Assembly: GCF_963678975.1 (NCBI RefSeq)
Contig: NC_089276.1
Location: 27,113,555 to 27,177,554 of the forward strand
Reading direction: 5' to 3'
Source of the DNA: Dysidea avara
Lineage: Eukaryota; Porifera; Demospongiae; Dictyoceratida; Dysideidae
Length of the DNA stretch: 64,000 nt
In this document: positions 21,384 through 33,108 of the stretch, one piece after another
How positions within the stretch are numbered: position 1 is the first letter of the stretch
How the letters are laid out: each line of letters opens with the position of its first letter
Program-made: the position numbers and the translations under genes
The notes under the pieces: generated by a model
The model's input: the letters and a program-made list of their open reading frames with translations, nothing else
Databases searched by the model: none
Told to the model about the DNA's origin: nothing

Positions 21384-24300
21384 ATGATGGCGGATGGCTC
21401 CGCTAACCCTGCTGGTCACAGTAGCAGCAGCCAATGTACGGAGTCGGAAGATAGTCGTGGAGAGATTGAGAGACAACTGCACGAGGATGTTTTACTGTAT
21501 CTTCAAGAGCAGAGGTACAGACAAGAGTGTACAAAGAACGAGAAGAGGTGTATTAGAAGAAAGGCAATGAGGTACACTTTAGAAGATGGAGCGCTTCTGT
21601 ACACCAAACAGGACAAGACCAAGGTAAATATTTACTATTATAATGCATCATGTATGCATAGGACGGAGGTGGAGAAGCCAGCATTAGGAGGCCGTGGCAT
21701 AGACTCCCCGAGTCGGGCTTACTTTCTATAATTGTAGAAAGTGGTTCAGCCACTTACTCTAATAGAACAGTCAGTTGCTCTAATAGAGCAGTCACACTTA
21801 GAAACTGCGAATGCAGCTGCCAACGTATAAGCCATTGTATTTACAGTCTACCACGTGTCCCATGGTTCCTTTCTGTTATTTATTACATCTGGCTAGCTTC
21901 CAGATAATTGTACTATGAAAACTTAAACATATAGTTATGTTTCTGTCTCCCTGCCATATTTATTATTTGTTTAATCACAGTAACCCTGAGTACAGAAAGC
22001 AAACCTATGAGTCAGGAATAAACTTTTGCAGCAGTGACTATATGGCTTCCAAACTTTTCACTTAAACAGGGTGGGTCAACTGAAATAAAGTTTTGGACCA
22101 TTTTAGTGAATTGCTATGCACAGCTGAATAAACAAAATTGTCACTGTTCTGTTGGAGTGGCTGGCTGCTATAGAGTATTTCTGAACTTTTGCAAAATCAA
22201 TGCAAAACATACATATAGTGCAACCTCTGGTAAATGAAACAGAACTGATTCAGTTTCCACTGAAATAAGAAGTTCTTTTCGTTCAGGATGTTATGGTTCC
22301 GGTACTTGGTAGCCACCTAGTTTGCATGGCCTGCTGTTGTCTACATGGACAAATTGCTTGGTGTGATAATTTCTCTTTTAGTTCAAGACCCTATTGACTC
22401 TCTAATTCTAAGTTGTATAGAGCTGTAGGGCCATATATAGCTGCTGACTCAGCATACTATAATGCAGTGTATGTGACTGGTAATACAAGTGTATGGTTTG
22501 TATAGGTCAGATACATACTAGACCCGAAAGAGAAAGAGCGGATATTGCGAGGTTGTCATGTACACCCTACATCAGGTCACATGGGGACAAAGAAGACACA
22601 GGCAAGGATTACAGAACGCTACATGTGGCAAGGAGTAGGAAAGGATGTAAAAGCATTTGTAAGTACATACCTATACAGCTATACCTTGGGGGTATACATA
22701 TATGCGGAAGTATATCATGCAGTTGATGCCTTGCAATTTAGAATAGCAGACTAATACTCAGCTTTCACAATACGTATACCAAACAGCTATGTAATTTGGT
22801 TGCTTATTACAGTATGATGCCCCTGTTACATCTTTTTAGTCTTGTCAGTTTTACTTTATGATAATGTTGTAGACATATATAATAATTATGATTATGTTGA
22901 AAATTTACCCTGCTTGCATGCTTCTATACCACTTGCAACTGCAGTATTCTGTTTTCTAAATAGCTGCATAAATGAAAAATGACCCAATTATATCAATCAA
23001 CATGTTGGAGTTGCTATAGAACTGTACTGCAAAACTCTATTAATTTTATATGCTTTCAGGTTGTAAAGAACAATGGTTTACCATGCACGTATACATAATG
23101 CCTTTGCACAAGATGCAAAATATTTCATCAGTAATAAACTTGCATCATCACATTTTTCTATACATCTAAGGTGAAGGAATGTGATGTGTGCCAACGGATG
23201 ACAAAGAAAATGGACACAGGGGTACCAGAACTTAACCCTATTCCAGTTGTAGCAACTTGGTACCACATTGGAATAGACTTTGTCGGACCACTAAAGCACA
23301 AGTCCACTCAAGGAAATTGCTATATTCTGACAGTAGCAGACTACTTTAGCAAGTTTGTGCAGGCATTTGCTTGCAGCAATAAGGAATCCTCAACCGTGTT
23401 TAGTGCTTTGTTTAAGGTATATATATATATGTTGTGTGTATAATGCACATATTTACTTAAAGTTTGCAAACACTTGGACGTGTAGACTAATACAGAACTA
23501 CAGTATATGTTTGTTAAAGCAGCTATATAATATGGGTCGGAAAAGAGTTGTATAGCCAGTTATGTGGGCCGTTTAACCCGTATTCTCCCAGCATACCAAT
23601 TCCAGTATTCATTTTCTACGTCTAATTGAAACATTTTGTATAGCTGTATGAAAACCTTTGGCTAAATCACTTATCTTAGCAAGATGTGAATCTTGCTTAC
23701 TTGGATGTCAATAGATTAGCTTTAGTATTCCTATCCTTTCACGCGGCTGCTGAAACTTATTAATTTTGTCATAGCTTCATCATAAAGGATCCTTTATAAT
23801 TAAGCCTATCACAATCCTATGCTATGATCACCAAAATATTTTGACTTGGTTACTGGATGGTAGAAAAGTAGCTAGATAGAGATGGTAGAGAAGCAGCTAG
23901 GTGCTGAAAATTTCAACTTGATTGCTTATTGTATGTAGGAGTATGTAAAACAACTGCACAATATTTGGGAGATTACGGAATACAGAATAACCGTGCAGAA
24001 GTAATACATGTACTTTGAATGTTTGTCATTAATGTGAAACTGTGCATGCAGTTAATAACATCCACAGGTGTCCAAATTGACTTAAAGAATACTTTTGTAT
24101 GTTGCATCTAATTCTGTTTCCATGCAGTAACAATAAAACAATGCAAAATAAAATCTACTAATACATTCGGAAAAGTTCACACATATACATGAACACACAC
24201 ATGCACACACACACACACCCAAGACAAAGCAATGTATTATAGTGTGCTGCAAAAATGTAATTAAATACTAACAGAATGAAGTAGTCATTATAACCCAAGC

Positions 24301-27300
24301 AGCCACCAGAACCATGCAATTCAAAGTGTACCATGTTATTTACTTGCATATTACATACTTTACAGTTATTCATGCAGTTTGGATTACCAAGAGTAATTAC
24401 TTCTGATCAAGGAAGTGAATTTAACAATCGCCTTGACAAGAAATTGATGAAGATGATGAAAATTGACCACCGTTTGACTACCCCTTACCATCCTCAGGTA
24501 ACTACTACTCTACTATCCTATATTATATGCTATGTTGTAACTAATCAACATTAATAGTTGCATGGTAAAGAAATGCATAGTGCTATAATATGCATATTTA
24601 CCTTATGCACTTTAAGTAGATACAACTGTATTATGTGTCTGTTGTAGGCAAACGGCTTGGTTGAGCGTTTTAACCAGACCATCCAGAATATGCTGGTAAA
24701 GTTTGTTAATGAGAAAAAGGAACTCTGGGAAGATTATTTAGACACCTGTGTTTTTGCTTACAATACTTCTAAACACGAGTCATCAAAATATTGCCCTTTT
24801 GCTGTGATGTTTGGACGACAAGCTCTGTTACCTGTTGAAATTCAATCTCCCAAAGAAGAAGATATCGTACAGCACTTGGATCATAATGATGAAGTTATAG
24901 AACAACATTTCATTCATCAAACAAAAGTAGCACAAATTGTGAAGGAGAACATACTCACCGCTCAAAAGCGTCACAAACAAGTGTATGACAGGAAGCACCA
25001 TAACCCAGCTACATTCAAAGTTGGAGCATTGGTTCTTAGAAAAGATATGAAGAGGAAAAAGCGGGCTGTTGGAAAAATGGATTATAAGTGGCAGGGTCCT
25101 TATAAAGTTGTGAAGTCTGTTGGTAAAGGAATTTTTCAGATCCTATAGTATGTTCACGTTGAGCTGAATCCTGAAAAACAGCTAAAAATTAAAAGTGGAT
25201 TTTTTCTCAACAGAGTTAACATTTCAGCCAACCAGATGATTATTGGGAACAGCAAAGGTGTCAACAACAGACATGTACGGTTTGGCTTCACTACAAATTC
25301 GGGAAAGGGCTGTAATGGACACTGTACTTATATGGCTTCTCCATAGGAAATGTATTGTGAAAATTTTGATTGGCCGTAAATATTATGTCAAACATTTGAA
25401 CAAAAAGATTTCAAAATATTTTTAGCGGATCAAGCAGTACTACAAATGAGCCAAATTTCAAGATCATGTGTAATTGCATCCATGAGTTATTAAATGTTTT
25501 TGAGGATTCAGCTCAACGTGAACGTACTATAAACACCAATGACATTAAACAGACTTTAAAAGTCCATGGTACACATTTGAAATTGTTCTATCCACCCAAG
25601 AAGGTACGTGCATGTATGTGTGGCACACAGGTGTGTGTTTATGTAAGTTATAATTGTATAGGCAACTGGTTGTATCTCAACATCTCATGACGAAAGTGAT
25701 AATAGTGGCAACACATCTGTCAGAAGTGGAAAAGGATCCATTTCACATGATCCTAGTGCCAGTGTGAGCGACAAAGTAAGAACTTATAACTACATGTTAA
25801 TTGATGTAATATTATCTTGCAATACATAGGAACCATGCAACTCGATATTCCAGTATGATGACAATATCTAGACTGACCAAATAGAGGAGAGGAGGACAAC
25901 ACATCAGTTGTTACTCACAATACTTGTACACATACTTCAAAATCTCACAACCCAACAGTGTCCATTATCTCACATGAACCTAGAGCCACCAAAAGTGATA
26001 AAGTAAGATTATTTGATACTATACTGTAATATTTATATCATGTACATGTTATAGGATCCCATCTTGACATCTCAGTGTGATGAAGATACTAAGACCAAAA
26101 TTTGGACCAAATGGATGATGGCAACATATCAGTGCTCCTACATGCTCGTACATCTCATGATCAGAGTGACTCTTCTTCAAGAACGTCCATTTCTTATGAT
26201 CCTAGCAGCATCATGAGTGACAAAGTAAGTAATGTATAGGCTTATTGCCAAGCATGGTAACTATGGTTGTAGTGCAGCCAGCATACATACTTTGAGTAGT
26301 TTTAATAAGCTCACTGATTTGCTGGTTACATAGCTACTGTAGCATACTATATACACCCACGTGGAATTCTATATGAGTACATGTAATAGGAACCCAGCTA
26401 TCCCAGTTTGATATCACGATGGGATGAGGAAGATATCACTCACTGTAAAGATCTAGTACGAATGAATAAGGAGCAAGGGCACAATGTATCAGTTGCTATT
26501 AATGTGGTTAGAGGTTCCTCCAATTCGTTCTTCACATATCTTACTAATGTCTATTTTCAGAATTGCCCATTGGTTTACAGTTCCCCCAAACAAGCAGGAG
26601 GCTACTTCCCAGAGTTTGGCAGTTTTAGTACACCTGCGCTATCACCTATTTACAGCCAAAAACTGGAACACAATGAATTTAAAATAAAGCCTACATCTGA
26701 TAAAGGTAAATTGTGATAGCTGGAAAAACATCACAACAGTTCCAATAGGAAAGAGGGTTGTTGATATGATATTCTCACCACCAAAGCACATTGTTACCAA
26801 GAGAAAGCTGAATTTCTCTGATAGTCCTGATACGAATTCAGTTAAGCCATTGAGACGACGTCGCAAGCTTATAAAGGTTGTATTTTGTTGTGATAATTCC
26901 TTGACAGCTATTGTAATTATTGTGTGCTTACCATTACACAGAGATGTGAGGAGTTTCAGAAAAACACCGTAACAAAGCCTCCTACAATAGCGGAACCATC
27001 AGTGGTAGCACCTATGATTGCGACAACAACAGAGACAGTGGAATCCAAGATAACAGCCACACCTAACGTAACAGCTACAATGTCTACAGCAGTAACAGGA
27101 ATGATTAATACAGCCGGTGCCAACAATGGAAGCATCATACCACTTACAGCCTATGTATGTTTTTGTGCTGTGGTACATATGACTCATATATATACATACA
27201 GGATCAGCTAAAAGCTATCTGGAAAAGAAAGCCGTGCTATGTAATTAAAGCTAGGTTTGGACATTTGGCTATACATCAAGGTAGCTTTCACAACTTGAAA

Positions 27301-28483
27301 GGAAATAACTGGTTAAATGATGAGGTCAGTGCATTGTATTATATACCTCTAAATTTGATGCACTAAAATTAATGTTATAGATAGTGAATGGATATTTACG
27401 CATGCTAGTTGAATTGAGGAATGACAGATTTGCTGTCTTGTCACAAACCATCACTGCCTGGGTTAATCGCTCAAAATCTGGGAAATCATCGCACCTTTTA
27501 AGCAAGGTAAGATCACAAATGCTACGTGGAGGAGTTAGTTTATTCATACTATAGGAGACGCTAAACACCAAAGTGTTTATTGTTGGAATGTACAATCGTG
27601 GAGAAAACCACTGGATATTGATTGTAAGCAATTTGCATAGGGTGATACCAATACACTTGTTGTGCTGCTCTGTAGGCAATCAACATGGAAGAAAAAAAGT
27701 TTTACTACATTGATCCTCTTGGACCATCACGAGCCATACGTGGAGCATACACAGGTTTGAAGTATGTTCAATACTGTAACATTGACTGTTAACATAATTA
27801 TACAGTGCATCACTGTGAACTAAATTGATGCAATGCACTTTTACACCTAGTTTTGTATGCTCCATAGAAGGTTCTTTGCTATGAGATATAACTGCGTTGG
27901 TCAAGACAACGTCTCATTGGACAATTTTGAGCTCATTCAGCTCAAGAAAGGTGTGCAAAAGCCAGGAGACAGCTTCAACTGTGGTGTTTTGAGTTTAAAG
28001 GTATAACATCTCGCTTTTGTAGCTAAGGCTATAAAGTTTGTGTATTATACACAGATTGCTGAACAATTGTTAAATTTTAACCGTATCGACGAAGACGCCA
28101 TTTTGCAAATGAATATGAAGAAAGCCAGAATAGATATAGGCACAGCACTCCTCACCAATTCAAGTAATTTGCTCTGCGTTAAAGTGTGCATATATACGTG
28201 TGTTTCAAATTCAGTTGACATGACTGAGCGCTGCATCATGTGTGGACGATCTGAAGAAAGTTTTCAGCATGAAGATTATACTGATCGCTGGGTATGCTAT
28301 ACACATATATTATTCATGTGAGAACTTTATGTATATTTATTGTGTATGTAGATCCAGTGTGGTAACTGTAATGCGTGGGTGCATGTAATCTGCTCAGGAG
28401 TAACTGTGGATGACCCTTCAGCACCCTCTTATGAATTTAACTGTATTGATTGTGTCAAACAACGTAAAGACTTTACACATTAG
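21384..28483 (+). CDS. Ginger1 transposase: integrase core, GPY motif, Ulp1 protease and PHD finger, multi-exon
   Basis: Exons with clean GT-AG borders include 21,384-21,623; 22,506-22,658; 23,171-23,416; 24,366-24,497; 24,648 onward; 25,662-25,775; several short linker exons to 26.9 kb; then the protease exons 27,202-28,170 and PHD exons 28,213-28,483. Domains in order: H2C2 zinc finger (GCHVHPTSGHMG... CDVCQ); retroviral-type DDE integrase core with the first Asp in WYHIGIDFVGPL, the second in VITSDQGSEF, and the Glu in ANGLVERFN; a GPY motif (YKWQGPYKVV); a basic patch (RRRRK) near 26,865; Ulp1/SENP C48 protease with HWILI, YYIDPLGPS and DSFNCGVLSL giving His, Asp and Cys; and a C-terminal PHD finger (CIMCG... 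NCNAWVHVICSG... CIDC). The PHD finger probably reads histone tails and the protease probably acts on SUMO-like proteins; both roles are inferred. ATG at 21,384 is the first in frame. An inserted MITE interrupts the transposase exon, and some linker exons do not read cleanly. Confidence 0.85.
25148..25527. mobile_element. Young MITE inserted in the Ginger transposase exon
   Basis: Termini are inverted over about 32 bases with only two mismatches; both start GTA(T/C)GTTCACGTTGAGC. TATA flanks each side (25,144-25,147; 25,528-25,531), so the target duplication is TATA or TA. Similarity to the Ginger transposase stops at the left border and resumes at the right one. The near-identical arms suggest a recent insertion. 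TA-type duplication hints at Tc1/mariner; not proved. Confidence 0.85.
25662..26700 (+). repeat. Duplicated linker exons in the Ginger gene
   Basis: At least three consecutive exons end in a related peptide just before the donor site: SISHDPSASVSDK (ending 25,775), an ISHEPRATKSDK form (ending about 26,003) and SISYDPSSIMSDK (ending about 26,225). Each is preceded by an intron of roughly 50-180 bases. This is a tandem duplication of one exon inside the transposon gene. The middle copies look degenerate. Serine-rich and probably unstructured. Confidence 0.6.
27202..28170 (+). CDS. Ulp1/SENP-like cysteine protease exons of Ginger
   Basis: Five or six short exons read a C48 peptidase: NLKGNNWLNDE (the Trp-Leu-x-Asp substrate-binding motif of Ulp1), GENHWILI (catalytic His), YYIDPLGPS (catalytic Asp) and GDSFNCGVLSLK (catalytic Cys). 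In the family this enzyme cleaves SUMO or related modifiers. The domain is about 200 residues, the usual length. It lies between the transposase and the PHD finger, as reported for some Ginger1 elements. Confidence 0.85.
28213..28483 (+). CDS. PHD finger exons closing the Ginger gene
   Basis: Two exons (28,213 to about 28,290 and 28,352-28,483) read C-x2-C (CIMC), C-x2-C (CGNC), W-V-H and a final C-x2-C (CIDC), the Cys4-His-Cys3 order of a PHD finger, followed by a stop at 28,481-28,483. PHD fingers usually bind histone H3 tails. Confidence 0.8.
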
Positions 28484-28825
28484 CTAATGACTGTAACAAT
28501 TGTTGATGTATATTGGCAAACTTTGCTAACTAGTTAGCTATTTCATGGCATACATTAATTATGCTAGCTGCATCGCTTTTATGGCTAGCTATATAGCCTG
28601 GCATGACGCATGTCAGTGAATACATTAGTAGTGAATTGACAACATAGACTGATCACCGGCATCATGGCTGAGAATCCACGAAGCACAGGCCTAGCCGAGC
28701 ATACAAGGCACAGCCTGTAGCCTCATACCCGATCACTGGCACTGTAGCTTTATAGTTTAAAAACAAGCTGTACGAAGAAACTGATCCGGCCGTGTTGCTT
28801 GCCGCGCCTGGATCATATTCAGCAT

Positions 28826-28981
28826 GGGGGACCACTTGTAGCAGAGGGGGACCAACCGTGGCGCTCTAGGTTGTCCGGGGGGGACAAGTTAAAGTGTCTC
28901 AAGTGGTCCGGGGGGACCATATAGCGCGGCTTTAACTAGTCCGGGGGGACTGATTTTGGGGGGACCAATTGTCGCATGACA
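28826..28981 (-). repeat. Ginger right terminal and subterminal repeats
   Basis: Inverse partner of 20,895-21,040, with repeated 'gtccgggggggac' type words and the terminal GGACCAATTGTCGCATGACA. Just outside is the GTTC target duplication. Confidence 0.8.
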
Positions 28982-30087
28982 GTTCCTCGAGGTGTGCCTG
29001 CATCTATCTGATCTATGGTTCCTGTGTTCGTAGCTCCGAGAAACGCTCCAAGGAACTCTTGTTTCTTCGTGAGATTTTCGGTCCTGGTATTTGCTTCCTG
29101 GCTGTAGAAGAAGAAAATGAATTAAAAGATGAAGTTGTAGTGTACTTGACCACCATGCCTCAACATCGAAGAAGTCATCGCCGGGACCACCAGGCCGCAT
29201 GGAAATACCTTCCGCAGCGTAATCGTGTTGTCCGTGTGACCATATGGTGTGACAGACCGGACAGTCACCAGTCCTTGCGATGGTCCCTGTTCTGGTTGGT
29301 TTCACTACGACTGTGCTGGTGTTAGTGACGTTCCTACGGGTGAGTGACGTTCTTACGGGTGATTGGATTTGTTTGTGTTGTTCAATCAAGAATACCCGTT
29401 TAGTGCGAGTTCTTCGACATATTCCAAAGGGGGCCTGTATACAGACTGCTCAAGCACTCACAACTATCATTATAAATGATTATTTCTGGGGATGCTGGTG
29501 ACTTACGTATACCCTGGTGGAAACTTCTGTTTTTTGGCTGCACAGCTTTAGCTATCCCTGACACATCTAGTAATGATCCATCTGGCCCTTCTCTTACCAC
29601 TATTGTAAAATGCCAAGTTGCAGCAGCTGCTTCCAGCTCTATGAACATTTTTTTCTCTGCTGTACAACCAATGTTCTCCTACAAGGTCTGATCCATCTTC
29701 GTCTAATGACTTAACTCTGCGTCGCCGAGTGGAGGCCAAACTCAGATGGTGATGTTATTGGCACAGTACACCTTGTTAGTTCCAATGACACTTTGGCACC
29801 TTTCGATGATGAGACATTATCTGGTCTTCAGTCGAAGCATCCATCCTCTCCTGACTTATTCCTGAACCACCTGACGATTCTTCAGAGGTTTTGTCAATTT
29901 CGTGTCCATGTGCTGTTGTTACTCGTGCTATCCGTAGCTTAAAAGCTGGGTCTAGATCGTCTGTGCCCCCAGCGTTTCAAGGATTTGATTTCGGATACAA
30001 GTCTACTGGGAAAGCAGGAGTTTGTTTGTTGAAGTCACTTACCTTCTTGGTCAACTACATGTTATCAGGGTAGTTCCATCCTGTTTT

Positions 30088-30146
30088 TAAACCAGGCGCA
30101 CGCCCACAGCCGGCCGAAGGCCGGCTGTGGGCGTGCGCCTGGTTTA
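30088..30146. repeat. Perfect 28-bp hairpin with 3-base loop
   Basis: Positions 30,088-30,115 and 30,119-30,146 are exact inverse complements around GAA. The arms are GC-rich (they include GGCGCACGCCCACAGCC), in sharp contrast to the AT-rich surroundings. It marks the left border of the block that splits the reverse-transcriptase element, so it is probably the structured end of a mobile repeat. Confidence 0.85.
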
Positions 30147-30566
30147 CTGTAATTGTTTCCGTAAAAGTGTGTGTGTGTACCTATCTATCTACCTATGTTT
30201 GTCCGTACGCACCCACGTGAGCAAAATCGTTTAATAACGGTGAAAGCAGCTTTTACGTAAGAAGTAAAAGTGAAATGAAGTCTGTATTAAACTTCTGCAC
30301 AGGTGAACTTTGCTCTGAGGTGGTTTCTTTTCGGCGGACTGAAATACGGGTGTGGTGACTTTCCTCAGACTACCTTCCCCTTGAGGTTTTCAGGGATTTA
30401 GCAACTGAAAAACAACGGTGCAGGCCTCGTACACTGCCAGGAATTATGCCGAATAGCCTATCGCTTCGAGTTGAAAGGGGGCGTATCCCTTACGTACGCG
30501 AACGAAAATGAAGAGCAGCTTTGAGGCTTTGTCGAGAGAATTTGTGGGAAAAAACACATTAGTCAC

Positions 30567-31260
30567 ACCATAGATACTAAATACATAATGGATTGGAAAC
30601 GCAATACATTTTACGGTTACGGGCTCGATACGGTCACGTGATGACATTTACGGGGCACAGCAGCATTTTCAATAGGCACAATACATTTTTGTCGAATTCG
30701 CCCAGAGTTTTCTCGAAAACAGGTGTCTTTTTTAATTCGTTCATCCTTTTTTTAGCACTCTCGAAGGTATGAACTTTTCTTTAGTATAGCATGTATCGCT
30801 AGACTTGTTTTCACAAAGCCAGGAAAACCCCCACAGCCACTACCGTCATGTAGCCATTCTTTCGCTTCGCTTACGGAAAGTAACTGCTGTACAGTGCTAA
30901 AAATAATTATTTTGTATTCATTACGATGTGGCGAAACTGTTCAGCACTTCTAAAACTTCGTACGTAATACGCCCTATGTACTAAAAAACCCCCACAGTAG
31001 TTTTTGAACACAAATTTCGCGTTCCTTCCTTCACACCTTCGGTTGTACGAAACGACTAACCTTCAGTCACAAACCAATAAATAGCTGAATCATTTAGCAA
31101 TGATTTAACGCTTTATAAAACCTGTAATAGTAGTCTCAGGGTTAAGAACAACTGCAGTTTGTACACTTGGTAACGTTGCCATAAATCACGTGACCGTATC
31201 GAGCCCGTAACCGTAAAATGTATTGCGTTTCCAATCCATTATGTATTTAGTATCTATGGT
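30567..31260. mobile_element. CATAGATA-family MITE with 76-bp perfect inverted repeats
   Basis: 30,567-30,642 and 31,185-31,260 are exact inverse copies beginning ACCATAGATACTAAATAC. Length 694 bp, no coding capacity. Identical arms suggest it is the youngest of the four family members in the window. It lies inside the block that interrupts the reverse-transcriptase element. Confidence 0.85.
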
Positions 31261-33108
31261 CATACTATAAAACAGTTTAGAAGATAGTTTTGTGCGTAAT
31301 ATGTTGGTAAACGCGGTTTATTTAACAAACGCTTCCTTAGCAATGCATAGCAACGTAATTGAATGAATTACGAATATTTCATGAATTACGAGAAATAGCT
31401 AATTATATTATTGCACAACCCAAACTACCATATTGTAAAGTAGTAATACATAGTTGGTTAATTCATAGTAGTATATACTGTCTATAGTTATTCCAGATGA
31501 GTTAGCTAGCTGCATGGCGCCTGCAGTAGCACAACATCAACTTGTTCAACCATTCTTAGCTACAAAGACTGCTTGTCTTTGTTTAGGGACTTTTCTTTTG
31601 CCCAGTGCAGTTAGGTTTTGGAACCTCAGGTGGTTGTGAAGCTGCCCGTCAGTTTTTGTCATCAATTTCTCATAGTCACCCACTAGTTCTCCTCAAGGTG
31701 GACTACCGCAATGCTTTCAATAGTGTCAGGTGTGACCACTTCCATCACGTCATGATGGAGAATTTTAGTTGTTTATTTCCCTTTGTCTGGCTTGCTTATC
31801 GCACCTATGTTTTATTGGTGACTCCATCTGCTACTGGTGTACAGCAAGGCGATCCCTTGGGCCCAGTCCTTTCCAGTCTAGTCATCCATTCCTTGGCTAG
31901 TGAACTTGTAGTCTTGTATCGACATTTAATGTATGGTATCTTGATGATGGCACTCTCAGTGGCTCTCCCTAAGTCTGCCCAGTTATCTTTCTTCCCTTCA
32001 TAGTACCTCTTCATAGTACCTCCGAACTAGTTTCTTCCATCTTGTCTCCTTAGGGCTTAACTGTTGAATCTTCTCTCCTCCACAAGGCTCTCGACCAATG
32101 GTCTGCTGAGTATCCTATGCCCCCTGAGGACCACAGACATCTTCAACATGGTTGGGATGAACTGCTTTATGAACACCACTTTTTGGATTCCGCCTCTGAT
32201 GCTAAAACAAAGGCTCGCCTGTTGTCAGTTTCCTCCTCAGAGTCTGGTGCATGGCTTGCTGCTCTCCCTGTACCTTCCTTGGGTACTAAGCTGGATAATG
32301 AGTCTGAGGATTGTTCTTGGTCTATGTCTTGGTGTTCCCATCGTTGTTGAACATACGTGTGTTTGTGGCAGTAAAGTTTATGTTTTTACGGTTTTTCTTG
32401 CGGGTGTAGTGGAAGCTGTATTCCTCAGCACGCTGCAGTGAATAAAACTACAGTGTATTCGTTGTGCTCTGGTGTCTGTAGGTGTACCTGCTGTTTTGGA
32501 GTGTATTGGTGTGTGTCATGATGATGGTAAAAGGCTGGATGGCGTGGCATCGATTCCTTTGGTTGCAGGGCTCACCCTTGCTCTGGAACTTTACCTGTTC
32601 AGACACCCTAGCCCCATCTAATTTGTCTACTTCCGCAAGTGGTGCAGCTGGCTGGCAAACTCTGCAGAGTCAGCTAAGATCAGGAACTATTCTCCATCTT
32701 TTTGCTTCTCCCCTCTATGTGTTGAGACCCTGGTGCTTGGGAACCATGTACATGTTCATTAGTAAGGCATATAGGTTCCCGGGTAATGGAGCAGTCTGGT
32801 GATATTAGGGCCACCCAATCTTTGATTCAGAAGGTTGCTATCGATGTTCAACGTGGCAATGCTGCATCTGTAATGGTAACGATTCGATCTACACAGGATT
32901 AGGCAGAGTTCACTTCTCTGCCCACAGTTTGAGCGTTTAAACTTTTATTTAATTTATTTGAAATGCTGTACTGTAAACTTGTTCTCATGTGTATGTGCTA
33001 ATTAATTTTGTATTCTCTTCCTTACCTGCACTGCCGAAAACATTCTTTTAAAAAAAATGTTACCCTAGTCTATATATCTATGATTGCACAACACTGACGT
33101 AGTACACA

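Larger units (their letters stand above)
20895..28981 (+). mobile_element. Ginger1 DNA transposon, full length
   Basis: The ends are defined: left TGTCACGCTACAGATGGTCC and right GGACCAATTGTCGCATGACA are inverted partners, and the 4-base direct repeat GTTC lies immediately outside each (20,891-20,894; 28,982-28,985). A 5'-TGTNR start and 4-bp duplication are hallmarks of Ginger1. Both subterminal regions (20,895-21,040; 28,826-28,981) hold several copies of a 'tggtcc...ggacca' word. The single plus-strand gene inside encodes an integrase-type transposase, a Ulp1 protease and a PHD finger. The copy carries a 380-bp MITE in its transposase exon, so this copy is unlikely to be autonomous now. Confidence 0.9.
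29340..32940 (+). mobile_element. Decayed reverse-transcriptase retroelement, interrupted by an insertion
   Basis: Plus-strand fragments belong to one reverse-transcriptase protein: RVLRHIPKGA... (about 29,408), a middle region to about 30,070, then LGFGTSGGCEAARQF, VLLKVDYRNAFNSVRCDHF (motif A) and GVQQGDPLGPVLSSLVIH (motif B) at 31,605-31,910, a WYLDDG catalytic motif near 31,938, and C-terminal similarity to about 32,800. The motifs are of non-LTR type; the exact clade is not assigned. The element is broken in many places and old. A 1.4-1.5 kb block (about 30,088-31,560) with its own nested inverted-repeat element separates the 5' and 3' parts. Confidence 0.6.

Noticed and set aside
25662-25775. 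Direct repeats of short exon peptides might be a CRISPR-like array.
   Set aside because: Units are protein-coding exons with splice sites, spacing is irregular, and the window is eukaryotic.
20895-28981. Integrase core could mean an LTR retrotransposon.
   Set aside because: There is no reverse transcriptase, no long terminal repeat, and the ends are short inverted repeats with a 4-bp duplication. The Ulp1 and PHD parts also fit Ginger1.
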